IMG/VR virus record: IMGVR_UViG_3300025641_000460
Coordinates: 1-39,438 of that record
Length of the DNA: 39,438 bases
Strand: one strand, 5' to 3'
Source: a virus
This document shows positions 21,983 through 30,013 of the stretch, piece by piece. Positions within the stretch are counted from its first letter, which is position 1. Each line of letters opens with the position of its first letter. Below the pieces are notes generated by a model. That model made no database searches. It was not told where the DNA came from and saw only the letters and a program-made list of their open reading frames with translations. A program made the position numbers and the translations under genes.

Positions 21983-23731
21983 TTAGTCTTTCATTATATA
22001 TTGATTCAACTCAGCTGCAGTATCAACTGCAGTTGATATCTTACCCGAAAATACTGAATATTTACTTGCTGATTCTTTTTCTACAATTGATGGTCTAGCG
22101 TCATCAAAGTCTCTATCTTTAAGTACAGTTCTTATAGTGTACATTGAACCAATGTGTTCTACATTATCTATTCCAAAAAAATGTTTTAATGATTCTTTGA
22201 ATAATGGGAATTTAGTTATTCTTGGGTTTTTTATGACACCCACATTTAGTAGTGGTTTTATCTCATCTGATATGATTGGGTATTTACCAGTATTAGTAGA
22301 ATGTATAGCGTGAACAACATTACCAACAACATGGTAATCTGTATTTGAGTATGGGTCTATGCAAGTAAATGGGCCATCTAAAACAACAATACCTTTACCT
22401 TTATATTTCGATGGTAATTTTACTACTGGCTTTTCACATACTTCAAATTGATATTCTTTTTCAATATCCGATATTTGATTTAGATTTGAGTATGTTGCGT
22501 TAACTACATAGTCAAATTCAGATTCATTATTTTTTGTAAAATCACACCCATATATTAGAGTTATATCCGATTTCATCAATTTATTTTTACATAAATCATA
22601 TAGTTTTAATGGGTCAAACAGCCCCTCATTTACTTTGTATAACTTACTAACGTTTGTCGTTACTAAATCATCAGCAACAACTTTATAGTATAACCCACAT
22701 TTATCCATAAAGGATTCATACTCAGTAGGTGATACTTTAGAACCCATTGAGGATATTCCATAATATTGCAATGAATCATTTTTTTCACAACCGGAGAAAA
22801 CGTCTGTAAATGTGTTTGTTCCTTCCTTAGAGGTTAGTGCGGTTTCTATACTACGTGGGTAATGATACCCCCTATGTAATCTATACTGATTTATTGAACT
22901 TGCATTTTGAAGTATATTATCGTTCTTTTCAAATAAGGTTACATCTAAATTTTCACTTAGTTTAAGTGCTGATGTAATTCCAAATATACCTGCACCCACA
23001 ACTGCTACTTTAGGTTTTAGTTTATCTAACCTATCCAATACCTTTTGTGATTGTAATGCTAATGAGTTATTGGCATCAAAATCTACATTGTTATTAAATA
23101 CGTTATTAAACATAGTATCTAATGGATTTAGATTTGTTCTAAAATCAATTGTATATCCATTTATAGATGCAGTTTTTTCTTTTTGATTATTTGTTCTGTC
23201 ATACGCAAAATGAACTTTACCTATTGTAAATGATTTTTGATTTACTCTATTATATTCAAACTCAATATCACCACTTAAATCATACCCCATTGATAACGCA
23301 ATATAGATATCGTGATATGTTAGTGCATTAAATATAGTATCTCCAAATGAACCATACTTATTCCAGTTAAAATAAAGTGTTTCATTAGGAATACGTGGTT
23401 GTTGAATTAAATCCCAATATCCTTGTGTAAATCTAAAAACATCATCTATGTAAATTCTTACATTATTATCTTCTGCTAACTCAATGAGTTTCTCTGAATC
23501 GGTATATGATAATGTCATTGGTTTTTCAACAAATACATTAACACCCTTTAGTATAAATTCTTTACACAAATCATAATGTGAGTCGATGGGTGTTGCAATA
23601 ACAACCCAATCGACATCATATGTGATATCCATATCTCTACCAGTAAAAAATACAATATTGTACTTATCTTTTAAAGTATTGTATATTTTTTTACCAAAGT
23701 AACCATTACCAATGATTCCTATTTTCATCAC
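21983..23731 (-). CDS. MocA-type oxidoreductase fused to FAD-dependent oxidoreductase
   Basis: The 582-residue protein carries two cofactor sites. Residues ~1-220 are a Gfo/Idh/MocA domain with GNGYFG at 8-13 and VFVEKPM (EKP at 69-71). Residues ~238-582 form a D-amino-acid-oxidase-type FAD domain with VAVVGAGIFGITSA (245-250), acidic E267 closing the FAD loop, and a late DGPFTCIDPYSNTDYHVVG segment. MocA proteins oxidise or reduce sugar hydroxyls using NAD(P). The FAD half may act on the same sugar or on an amine. I know no common enzyme with this fusion. Four-base overlap with the GT2 gene upstream. Confidence 0.78.
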   Translation of the reverse strand: MMKIGIIGNGYFGKKIYNTLKDKYNIVFFTGRDMDITYDVDWVVIATPIDSHYDLCKEFILKGVNVFVEKPMTLSYTDSEKLIELAEDNNVRIYIDDVFRFTQGYWDLIQQPRIPNETLYFNWNKYGSFGDTIFNALTYHDIYIALSMGYDLSGDIEFEYNRVNQKSFTIGKVHFAYDRTNNQKEKTASINGYTIDFRTNLNPLDTMFNNVFNNNVDFDANNSLALQSQKVLDRLDKLKPKVAVVGAGIFGITSALKLSENLDVTLFEKNDNILQNASSINQYRLHRGYHYPRSIETALTSKEGTNTFTDVFSGCEKNDSLQYYGISSMGSKVSPTEYESFMDKCGLYYKVVADDLVTTNVSKLYKVNEGLFDPLKLYDLCKNKLMKSDITLIYGCDFTKNNESEFDYVVNATYSNLNQISDIEKEYQFEVCEKPVVKLPSKYKGKGIVVLDGPFTCIDPYSNTDYHVVGNVVHAIHSTNTGKYPIISDEIKPLLNVGVIKNPRITKFPLFKESLKHFFGIDNVEHIGSMYTIRTVLKDRDFDDARPSIVEKESASKYSVFSGKISTAVDTAAELNQYIMKD

Positions 23732-24348
23732 AATGTATCGTAGTATGCGTTTTGTTTTTCTTGTCTATCAATTGTTTTTGGATGGTATAATGATAACTCT
23801 TCTATTGAAGGTAAATTAGATATAGTATCAAATCCGATTAAAGTTTCATGTACTTTATTCTGCCACTTAATATCAGCTAAGTTTTTGTAAATCCTCCATT
23901 GATAATCGGCAAAGTTTACCCATCCATTTTCATTCACGTTCCATCCCCACTTTTTGATATGTTCATCAGTTAAACCTTCTACTGTATTTATTCTTGGAAC
24001 TAATATAACATCAACCTTATTCTCTTCAAGTATTGCATGAATGTTAAGCATCAATGATTCATTTGGAATTTCATCTGCATCAATCTGAAATATATAATCA
24101 CCACTACAATGAGTAGTTAGTTTATTTTTCATATTACCAAAGTGTCCATCAAATGGATAATCATACCATTTAAATTCACCACGCTCACTAGCATTCATAA
24201 GGTAATCTTTAACCTCATCAGAGCCATTAGTTGAATCAAATAATACAACAACTTCATCATCAGGTTGTTTGGTTTGTAGTAAAAATGTTATTAATCGTTG
24301 GATTTCAACGTGTTCATTACAAACTGGTATTGCGTAACTTATTTTCAT
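23728..24348 (-). CDS. Glycosyltransferase family 2
   Basis: The 206-residue protein is a compact GT2 GT-A domain: ISYAIPVCNEHVEIQRL at the start, VVVLFDSTNGS acidic motif, IFQIDADEIP carrying the DXD (DAD), and a later WQNKVHETLIG segment typical of GT2 enzymes related to LPS-core glucosyltransferases. It is the first gene behind promoter P3, with a leader of about 18 bases, and opens the next part of the glycan run. Confidence 0.83.
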   Translation of the reverse strand: MKISYAIPVCNEHVEIQRLITFLLQTKQPDDEVVVLFDSTNGSDEVKDYLMNASERGEFKWYDYPFDGHFGNMKNKLTTHCSGDYIFQIDADEIPNESLMLNIHAILEENKVDVILVPRINTVEGLTDEHIKKWGWNVNENGWVNFADYQWRIYKNLADIKWQNKVHETLIGFDTISNLPSIEELSLYHPKTIDRQEKQNAYYDTL

Positions 24349-24366
24349 AATGTTTTATTGTTGATA

Positions 24367-24398
24367 CAAATATACAAAAAAATGTTCTATTAAACAAA
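24367..24398 (-). promoter_or_regulatory. Bacteroidota-type promoter P3
   Basis: Minus strand: TTTGTT (24393-24398), 18-base spacer, TATATTTG (24367-24374). It lies in the 52-base gap upstream of the GT2 gene and is interleaved with a hairpin plus T-tract. Confidence 0.72.
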
Positions 24399-24402
24399 CA
24401 TT
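24376..24402 (-). terminator. AT-rich hairpin terminator overlapping P3
   Basis: Minus strand AATGTT, 10-base loop, AACATT (24381-24402), followed by five T (24376-24380), begins at the stop codon of the upstream gene. The stem is only six pairs, two of them G-C, so it is weak. It shares bases with promoter P3. Confidence 0.4.
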
Positions 24403-24919
24403 ATTTGGTTTTTTTGTTTTCGTCTTGCTCCTTACGCTCTCGTGCTTCTTCTTCTAACTTTAGTCTACGTTTGTTTCTATCTGAAACCTTATCATACTTA
24501 CCCCAATCGTAGTTAACTGCTTGGATTGATTTAATATCTAATAGATTAAATGTTCTATAACCCGCCCTCAATTCTTCTTCGTTTTTAATTTCTGTTGTGT
24601 AGAAATATTGAGAAGCTTCATTGATTTGAATCTTAGCTAAATCTAATTTTTTAACTTTAGATGATGTTGATACCACCTCATCGTGTCCTTTAGATATTTC
24701 ATTTAACTTATTAAGTGGAATTGCGTCTAATGATAACCCATGTAACTTACCTTCTGTTGTATTAGGCCACTTTGGCTGAAGAACGAATACTAAATATAGT
24801 CCTGTAGATTTATCTTTCTTTTGATACTTTATCTTAACCACCATACCCCTCTCCAACTTATTTTTACTAATTGGAGTAGGGTCTGATGTTTTTCTTAGAT
24901 GCGCGTTGTAAAATCCCAC
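24401..24919 (-). CDS. Hypothetical phage protein
   Basis: The 172-residue protein starts MGFYNAHLRKTSDPTPIS, has a beta-rich core (MVVKIKYQKK, GLYLVFVLQPKWPN, LHGLSLDAIPL) suggestive of a small barrel such as PemK/SH3-like folds, and ends with a highly charged Lys/Glu tail. It is not a glycosyltransferase though it lies inside the glycan cluster, sharing a one-base junction with the upstream GT gene. A phage virion or host-interaction role is possible. No family assigned. Confidence 0.55.
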   Translation of the reverse strand: MGFYNAHLRKTSDPTPISKNKLERGMVVKIKYQKKDKSTGLYLVFVLQPKWPNTTEGKLHGLSLDAIPLNKLNEISKGHDEVVSTSSKVKKLDLAKIQINEASQYFYTTEIKNEEELRAGYRTFNLLDIKSIQAVNYDWGKYDKVSDRNKRRLKLEEEARERKEQDENKKTK

Positions 24920-26262
24920 TATTTAACCTTTTTAAGTTTAGGTAAATTAATCGTAGGAGGCTCAACTTTCTTATTTACTTTTTTTAAGACTGGTAGTTTC
25001 AAACCAACAGTCTGTGGTTGTTGTGTAACTTTTATGTTGTTATCATCAAATAGTTCTCCTATTTTTTCAACCATCTTATCAAATGAGAAGTTATCCTTAC
25101 TATACTTTCGATGTTTACGAGATTTCTCTAAATATGGTTTATAGTTATTTACCATATCTCTCATAACACCACCAGCTTGATTGTAATCAACGGAAAACCA
25201 TTGCGATTCTGCTAATAGGAATTTATCGGCAGCTGATTTGTGTACATTTTCTAACTGACCATTTAGGACTGTAACGTAATCTGAATTAATAAAATCCATA
25301 TGACCACTCCACCCACTAACAAGCATTGGTTTACCACTAATAGTCGCTTCCAATAAAGGTCTTCCAAACCCCTCACCTCTAGTAAATGATACATGAGCTT
25401 TTACCTTTGGGTGATTATACAATGCGTTCATCTCCCAATCTGTTAAATCTGAATGTAGTAGATATATATTAGGTAATCTATCACCACCTACTTGAGTTCG
25501 TATACTCTTAACTAACTTTCTTAACCTATCTCTATCAACCAATGATGTTGAACCTGCTGATGTTTTTAGAATCAATGCAGGTGCTTTTTTCTTATTTTGA
25601 AATGCCTGTAGGAATGTATAAATTAAACCGCTTACATTCTTTCTATCTTGACCAAAATCTCCTTTCAACCAATGACCAACGAATAAGAATGAGAAATCTT
25701 CTTTGATATCTCTCATAACTTCATCAATCCTATCTTCTGATTCTGCTTTGTCATCGTATACCTCTAAGTCAATCCCTTCAAAAAGAACCTCAATTGGAGT
25801 TTCACATTTAAGATTACCTAACAGTTTATCGGTAGCTTTATCTTTCTTTTCAAACACAGTATTCATAATTACTTGTTTTGTAAATTCAGACGATACCAAA
25901 ACTTTATCCATACGATTGATTCCATCTAAACACTCAGCAGGCATTATAGTTGTTTCAACACCTGCAGTTAAACCTATGTTGTAATCACCTACGGGTTGAA
26001 ATTCATTTGGTACTGTAATTTGAATCCATATGTTGGGTTTACTATCCATCTTCTGTGTGATGATTCTATCTAGTAAATCCGAATCGTCTTCTTCTTTAAG
26101 AGCATCCATCGCAGTACTACCCCATCTTTGAGATAGAATTTTAATATCCCACTCTGGCTTTGATTCAATTAAACCTCTTACGAAATCACGACTACGTGCA
26201 CCGTACCCACTCCTCGTAGATATTGGACAACTAATTACACATAACTTTTTTATATTTTCCAT
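24919..26262 (-). CDS. GT4-type glycosyltransferase
   Basis: The 447-residue protein has a GT-B layout. The N-terminal SCPISTRSGYGARSRDF loop resembles the GG/SGxG acceptor-side loop. FLFVGHWLKGDFGQDRKN marks the linker to the donor domain. SFTRGEGFGRPLLEA contains the EX7E motif of GT4, and KPMLVSGWSGHMDFI follows. The C-terminal ~60 residues are Pro/Lys-rich (LPVLKKVNKKVEPPT) and may be an anchoring tail. It overlaps the upstream GT gene by 13 bases. Confidence 0.82.
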   Translation of the reverse strand: MENIKKLCVISCPISTRSGYGARSRDFVRGLIESKPEWDIKILSQRWGSTAMDALKEEDDSDLLDRIITQKMDSKPNIWIQITVPNEFQPVGDYNIGLTAGVETTIMPAECLDGINRMDKVLVSSEFTKQVIMNTVFEKKDKATDKLLGNLKCETPIEVLFEGIDLEVYDDKAESEDRIDEVMRDIKEDFSFLFVGHWLKGDFGQDRKNVSGLIYTFLQAFQNKKKAPALILKTSAGSTSLVDRDRLRKLVKSIRTQVGGDRLPNIYLLHSDLTDWEMNALYNHPKVKAHVSFTRGEGFGRPLLEATISGKPMLVSGWSGHMDFINSDYVTVLNGQLENVHKSAADKFLLAESQWFSVDYNQAGGVMRDMVNNYKPYLEKSRKHRKYSKDNFSFDKMVEKIGELFDDNNIKVTQQPQTVGLKLPVLKKVNKKVEPPTINLPKLKKVK

Positions 26263-27647
26263 AATGTTATATCTGTTTTTGGTGAATAATTTTTTAGTGT
26301 ATTGTCAATTGAATCAATAAATCTCTGACCCATATTCTTTGCACTCATGCCACTTTCTTCTGAATTAATCCAATCAGAACCTTCCAACCCACATTGGGTT
26401 CTTCGTTCCGATGGTGTATCATACCATTGTTTGATTGCTTTTCCTGCGTCTTCATATGAACATCTGTCATCAAATATGTAAGGTGTCATAGGAGACCCTT
26501 GCAATGACCGATTGGTAGGCCAAATTGGGTTTACCCAACTACCCCAACTAAGATTTTTTGGTAATTTCTTTTTGTCATGTAATGAACCTAATTCAACATA
26601 TTGTTCTGCGGTAATGTATTTACCATCAATTGTAAAGTTACATTGGTCTTGCATACCACCTGTTACATTAACAATAATTGGTGTTCCTGCTCTGACTGAT
26701 TCACACGTTGCTAATCCAAATCCTTCGTTTGACGCCATATTAATTGTTACATCTGCAACGTTATAAAGAACATTCAACTCATCGGTTGAGAACTGAGAAT
26801 CCGTAAATGTAACATCATAGTCAGAACAGACATTTTCAATTACTTCAGGTAAATCAGTACCATTTGGGTCTACTCGTTGAGTATGTAGTAAAAGAACTAC
26901 ATCCCTAGCTGCTTCTGGTGTAAGTGTATCACAAAATTCTTTGTATGCCAATATAACATCACCTGGATTCTTTCTACGAATGTTTCTATTGTTATAAAGA
27001 ACTACAAATTTCTTTTTATCAATACCTAATTTAGATTTCATATCAATTACTTTCTGATAATCATCAGAGTCGGATAGAATTGGTTTAAACTTCTCAGATA
27101 CACCATGTGGTACATATGTTATCTGCCAATCTTTCATAGGCATCCCATACTTCTCCATCACTCGTTTGTTGATACCATATGTTTGTTTTGAAATACCCAT
27201 TAGTAAATCACAACTACCATAGAATGGTGCGTTCCATTGTGGGTCTGGTAAATCATCCCAGATATTTAAGTACATAATCGGGATGTGTCTACGGATTTCG
27301 TCTTCCATAGCGTATAACCAATCCCAAAAGCGTGGGTCGGTGAAATGTAGAATAGCATCTGGATTTTCAGTTGTAATCAGTTGTCTGATTAAATCTTGAT
27401 TACCATAACCACTTTGAGGAATAATACGAACACTCGCATTATCAATACCTGCCTCTTCATTTACAGAATCTGAAACATCAAATAACTTACCTTCGTCTGG
27501 GTGTTTAACTGCAGCACCTACTTGTAACCAATCATATTTATGTGCAGTATGGAGTACTATCTCCTTAGACATTGTGGCAATACCACTATGTAACCTCATA
27601 TCATCTGATAATAGAAGTATCAGAGGCTTCTTTTTTGTTTTACTCAT
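26250..27647 (-). CDS. GT4-type glycosyltransferase
   Basis: The 465-residue protein is a GT-B enzyme: ILLLSDDMRLHSGIATMS at the N-terminus, FVVLYNNRNIRRKNPGD at the start of the donor domain, and MASNEGFGLATCESVRAG with the EX7E motif, followed by GTPIIVNVTGGMQDQ. Together with the next gene it forms a tandem GT4 pair, possibly extending a chain with alternating sugars. It is the most upstream gene of the glycan run, preceded by an ATATTTAT box. Confidence 0.83.
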   Translation of the reverse strand: MSKTKKKPLILLLSDDMRLHSGIATMSKEIVLHTAHKYDWLQVGAAVKHPDEGKLFDVSDSVNEEAGIDNASVRIIPQSGYGNQDLIRQLITTENPDAILHFTDPRFWDWLYAMEDEIRRHIPIMYLNIWDDLPDPQWNAPFYGSCDLLMGISKQTYGINKRVMEKYGMPMKDWQITYVPHGVSEKFKPILSDSDDYQKVIDMKSKLGIDKKKFVVLYNNRNIRRKNPGDVILAYKEFCDTLTPEAARDVVLLLHTQRVDPNGTDLPEVIENVCSDYDVTFTDSQFSTDELNVLYNVADVTINMASNEGFGLATCESVRAGTPIIVNVTGGMQDQCNFTIDGKYITAEQYVELGSLHDKKKLPKNLSWGSWVNPIWPTNRSLQGSPMTPYIFDDRCSYEDAGKAIKQWYDTPSERRTQCGLEGSDWINSEESGMSAKNMGQRFIDSIDNTLKNYSPKTDITLWKI

Positions 27648-27666
27648 AACTTGTTTTCTCTTTAGA

Positions 27667-27674
27667 ATAAATAT
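27667..27674 (-). promoter_or_regulatory. ATATTTAT box upstream of first glycan gene
   Basis: Minus-strand ATAATATTTATTCT lies about 19 bases upstream of ATG 27647 in a 32-base gap. No TTnG at the standard offset. One of five such boxes; tentative. Confidence 0.25.
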
Positions 27675-27679
27675 TATAA

Positions 27680-28075
27680 TTAATTTATATAATTCACTTT
27701 TTTGTTAAATCTACCTAACAATTTTTCAAAATATTTCTGCTCCGTTGGCTTTATACCACCGAAATAGATAATCTTATCAGAGTGTTTTACAATACAATCA
27801 TATTGATGTAATCTCTGAGTTGGGTGGTATGGTTTGTCGTAGTAATCATTACTCATTCCACTATATAAATTTCTATTAGTATGTGCGGGGTTGTATTCGG
27901 TATATCTAAACCCAAATTCTAATGCGTATTTCCTAACCCACTTCTCACATCCATCTTTATTACCTCGTGTAATAATGTTAACATCAGTACCTAACTTTTG
28001 TTTGATATTAAATAAAAAATCTCTAACGGCTCTAACACTATCGTATTTTGGTGAACCTATAATCGCGATATTCAT
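27680..28075 (-). CDS. SLOG/YspA (DUF2493)-like protein
   Basis: From ATG 28075 the 131-residue product begins MNIAIIGSPKYDS, then IITRGNKDGCEKWVRKYA, followed by a DCIVKHSDKIIYFGG strand-loop. This is the pattern of DUF2493/YspA-type SLOG proteins, a Rossmann-like fold thought to bind nucleotides or NAD-like ligands. The frame extends to ATG 28162, but that would overlap the glucosaminidase gene by 32 bases with unlikely sequence. Related SLOG proteins occur widely in phages, with unknown roles. Moderate confidence. Confidence 0.65.
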   Translation of the reverse strand: MNIAIIGSPKYDSVRAVRDFLFNIKQKLGTDVNIITRGNKDGCEKWVRKYALEFGFRYTEYNPAHTNRNLYSGMSNDYYDKPYHPTQRLHQYDCIVKHSDKIIYFGGIKPTEQKYFEKLLGRFNKKVNYIN

Positions 28076-28130
28076 ATTATTATCAATTCCATTGGATATT
28101 CGTCTGTATGATACTTTAGTTATATTTGAA

Positions 28131-28706
28131 TTACTTTTGAAATTTTTCACGTAACTTTTCATCTACTATAACTTGTTTTAATATTTTAATATAATTTGGG
28201 GCCTCTGCGTAACTATTTGATAGATAGTTAAAATACTCATCTTCAGTTCTAATAGCACCCAAGTATCTACATTGATAAAATGCATAATCATAGACCGACT
28301 CTTCCCAATCCTCATAATAAGCATGACCATACTGAGTGCCCCTCGCAGTATGTACTCTGACATATGCTTCCTTCATACCAAATAAATTGTGATTTTCTAA
28401 GAATATCTTAGAAGTCCAATGACCCGTTTCAACAATCGATTGTGCTAGAACGATATGTGGGAATTTAACATTTAATTGTTTCAACATATGAATCAATGTG
28501 TCTGAACTAAACTCAGTATTATTTTCATTTATAACGACCATACGTTCTTCGGGTGTTATTGTCTCAATAACCTCTCGTCTGTCTGAATTATGAGTTAATA
28601 TGAAAGTACTTAAAATTAAAAAAGCAGTGTACCCCAAAATCCCAATGACAACTTTGTGAGTAACATTTGTAAAATCTAACTTTTGTTTTGAATAATAATA
28701 TAACAT
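28131..28706 (-). CDS. Membrane-anchored glucosaminidase (GH73, FlgJ-like)
   Basis: The 191-residue protein has an N-terminal membrane helix (~18-38) then a GH73/LYZ2-type domain: VKFPHIVLAQSIVETGHWTS with catalytic Glu93, ENHNLFGMK, and YGHAYYEDWEESVYDYAFYQ. These enzymes cleave the N-acetylglucosamine linkage in peptidoglycan. The helix looks like a signal anchor, so the enzyme would sit on the outer face of the inner membrane independently of the holin. It lies 16 bases downstream of the Fe-S nuclease gene, far from the main lysis genes. It could aid lysis as a signal-anchor lysin or be a virion-associated hydrolase. Confidence 0.82.
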   Translation of the reverse strand: MLYYYSKQKLDFTNVTHKVVIGILGYTAFLILSTFILTHNSDRREVIETITPEERMVVINENNTEFSSDTLIHMLKQLNVKFPHIVLAQSIVETGHWTSKIFLENHNLFGMKEAYVRVHTARGTQYGHAYYEDWEESVYDYAFYQCRYLGAIRTEDEYFNYLSNSYAEAPNYIKILKQVIVDEKLREKFQK

Positions 28707-28721
28707 ATATAATAATTTTAA

Positions 28722-29669
28722 TTAAACTTTGTGCCTATTTCCTTTTGGACACGCTTCTTCATCATTTTTGAATGGACACCATTTGCAATTTTTTCCGTTC
28801 TTACCTGCCATCGCAGGGAACTCAGAATCCCTTCTGTGACTACCATCCTCATTGAACGAATTTCTAACAAAATCCTCAAAACTCTTAGTAATCTTATTTA
28901 GTGTCGGTTTACCGTTTGCGGGTTCGAATGTTTGAACTCTCTTCTGAGCAAACATCATACCTTCAGTTAACTTACGTTTTACGATAAAATACTTTGTACT
29001 GATTCTATCTAATGGATATCCGAATTGTTCTGATAAGAACTTCTTATACAACACCAATTGTGCTGTTTTAGTTTTATCAGCTTTCTGCCATTTGTTCCAA
29101 CCCATCGTAGATGTTTTGATATCCCAAATCTGTAGTTTGTTTTCGTAGGTATCTTCAAATACTAAATCTAAGAACCCCCTCATATATACATTATGAGATT
29201 CCATTGCTTTTTGGTATATTGGTAATTCAATAGCTACTAAGTTCATATGACGAGTATTGAAATAATCAACTCTATTCTTAGTAACTTCATTAAGTATAGC
29301 AATACCATCTTCTAAGAACTCTTCCATCTGAGATGCGTTACTGAATTCTACTCCAGTTTCTTCTCTCATCTTTTTGTATTCAACTAACATACATTCGTAT
29401 AACATCTTACCTAAATCGATTTTAGATGCATCCTCAATTGACTTGTTGTACAATGTATCTAACCAACTTTGTAAGGTTTCGTGCATTGCAGTACCAAATA
29501 CCAAATGGATTGATGGGTCGAATGAACGATTACCATCCATATAATTCAACTTCCATTGATGTGGGCAATTCGCATACATTGTGTATTGGGAGTATGATAC
29601 CTTAACATCGCCCTCTTTAGGCTCTTTCACCCCAAAGGTAAATATATTACTTATCTTTGATTCTTTCAT
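28722..29669 (-). CDS. Cas4/AddB-like PD-(D/E)XK nuclease with Fe-S cysteines
   Basis: From ATG 29669 the protein has 315 residues. It carries VSYSQYTMYANCPHQW near the start, FGTAMHETLQ (His motif), GFLDLVFED and WDIKTST (the D...DxK catalytic pair), then TAQLVLYKKF (QxxxY motif). One Cys near the N-terminus (C35) and three at the C-terminus (C295, C298, C307) match the four-Cys iron-sulfur cluster of Cas4 and AddB nucleases. It probably processes DNA ends in replication, recombination or host DNA breakdown. A longer frame from TTG 29684 would overlap the promoter and is rejected. The ATG is only four bases after the -7 box. Confidence 0.85.
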   Translation of the reverse strand: MKESKISNIFTFGVKEPKEGDVKVSYSQYTMYANCPHQWKLNYMDGNRSFDPSIHLVFGTAMHETLQSWLDTLYNKSIEDASKIDLGKMLYECMLVEYKKMREETGVEFSNASQMEEFLEDGIAILNEVTKNRVDYFNTRHMNLVAIELPIYQKAMESHNVYMRGFLDLVFEDTYENKLQIWDIKTSTMGWNKWQKADKTKTAQLVLYKKFLSEQFGYPLDRISTKYFIVKRKLTEGMMFAQKRVQTFEPANGKPTLNKITKSFEDFVRNSFNEDGSHRRDSEFPAMAGKNGKNCKWCPFKNDEEACPKGNRHKV

Positions 29670-29673
29670 AGTG

Positions 29674-29705
29674 TAAATATACAAATTATTATTGGAACTA
29701 CCAAA
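29674..29705 (-). promoter_or_regulatory. Bacteroidota-type promoter P4
   Basis: Minus strand: TTTGGT (29700-29705), 18-base spacer, TATATTTA (29674-29681). The ATG of the nuclease follows four bases later, so the transcript should be leaderless or nearly so. Confidence 0.7.
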
Positions 29706-29708
29706 CTT

Positions 29709-29921
29709 TTAGTAATTTAAATCCTCCCAACCATCAGCTGCTCCATATGGTATAGTTCTATACTCACTCTCTACATACTCATCAGGCCAAATTGAATATT
29801 GTTCATTTGGGAACATCTCTTCCAACTCAGCGATAAGCTCAGCGGCTTCTGTGTGGTTAAGTTGTGTTGTGTGTTCCTCAGGATAATTTGTTTCGTTCAT
29901 TACTTTGTATAATTCTGTCAT
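29709..29921 (-). CDS. Small acidic hypothetical protein
   Basis: The 70-residue product (MTELYKVMNETN ... YGAADGWEDLNY) is strongly acidic, with an EAAELIAELEEMFP helix and aromatic residues near the end. Small acidic phage proteins are often inhibitors or DNA mimics, but nothing specific is recognised. It is a single gene between promoters P5 and P4, with a leader of about 40 bases, so it seems to have its own transcription unit. Confidence 0.6.
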   Translation of the reverse strand: MTELYKVMNETNYPEEHTTQLNHTEAAELIAELEEMFPNEQYSIWPDEYVESEYRTIPYGAADGWEDLNY

Positions 29922-29961
29922 AGTTTTATTTGTTTAAGTATTTCTTAACTTTCTTACTATG

Positions 29962-29993
29962 TAAATATACAAAAAAAGCCTGGTATTACCAAG
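29962..29993 (-). promoter_or_regulatory. Bacteroidota-type promoter P5
   Basis: Minus strand: CTTGGT (29988-29993), 18-base spacer, TATATTTA (29962-29969). Its -33 element lies within one arm of the terminator hairpin at 29976-29996. Confidence 0.68.
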
Positions 29994-29996
29994 CTT
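29971..29996 (-). terminator. Rho-independent terminator after beta-barrel gene
   Basis: Minus strand AAGCTTGGT, loop AAT, ACCAGGCTT (9-bp stem, one G-T pair; 29976-29996), followed by further T residues (29971-29975). It ends transcription from the PiT/beta-barrel unit and overlaps promoter P5. Confidence 0.8.
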
Positions 29997-30013
29997 TTAA
30001 TGTTACCAAATTG

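Noticed and set aside
10231-27647. Reading the glycan genes as a bacterial capsule locus rather than phage
   Set aside because: The cluster is continuous on the same strand with phage lysis and replisome genes, shares their promoter type and contains phage-like unknown genes; no bacterial housekeeping genes or Wzx/Wzy appear.
28178-28363. Minus-strand ORF inside the glucosaminidase gene
   Set aside because: Out-of-frame shadow of a gene with an identifiable GH73 domain.
29670-29684. TTG-initiated extension of the Fe-S nuclease
   Set aside because: The extra codons coincide with the promoter -7 box; ATG 29669 is the better start.
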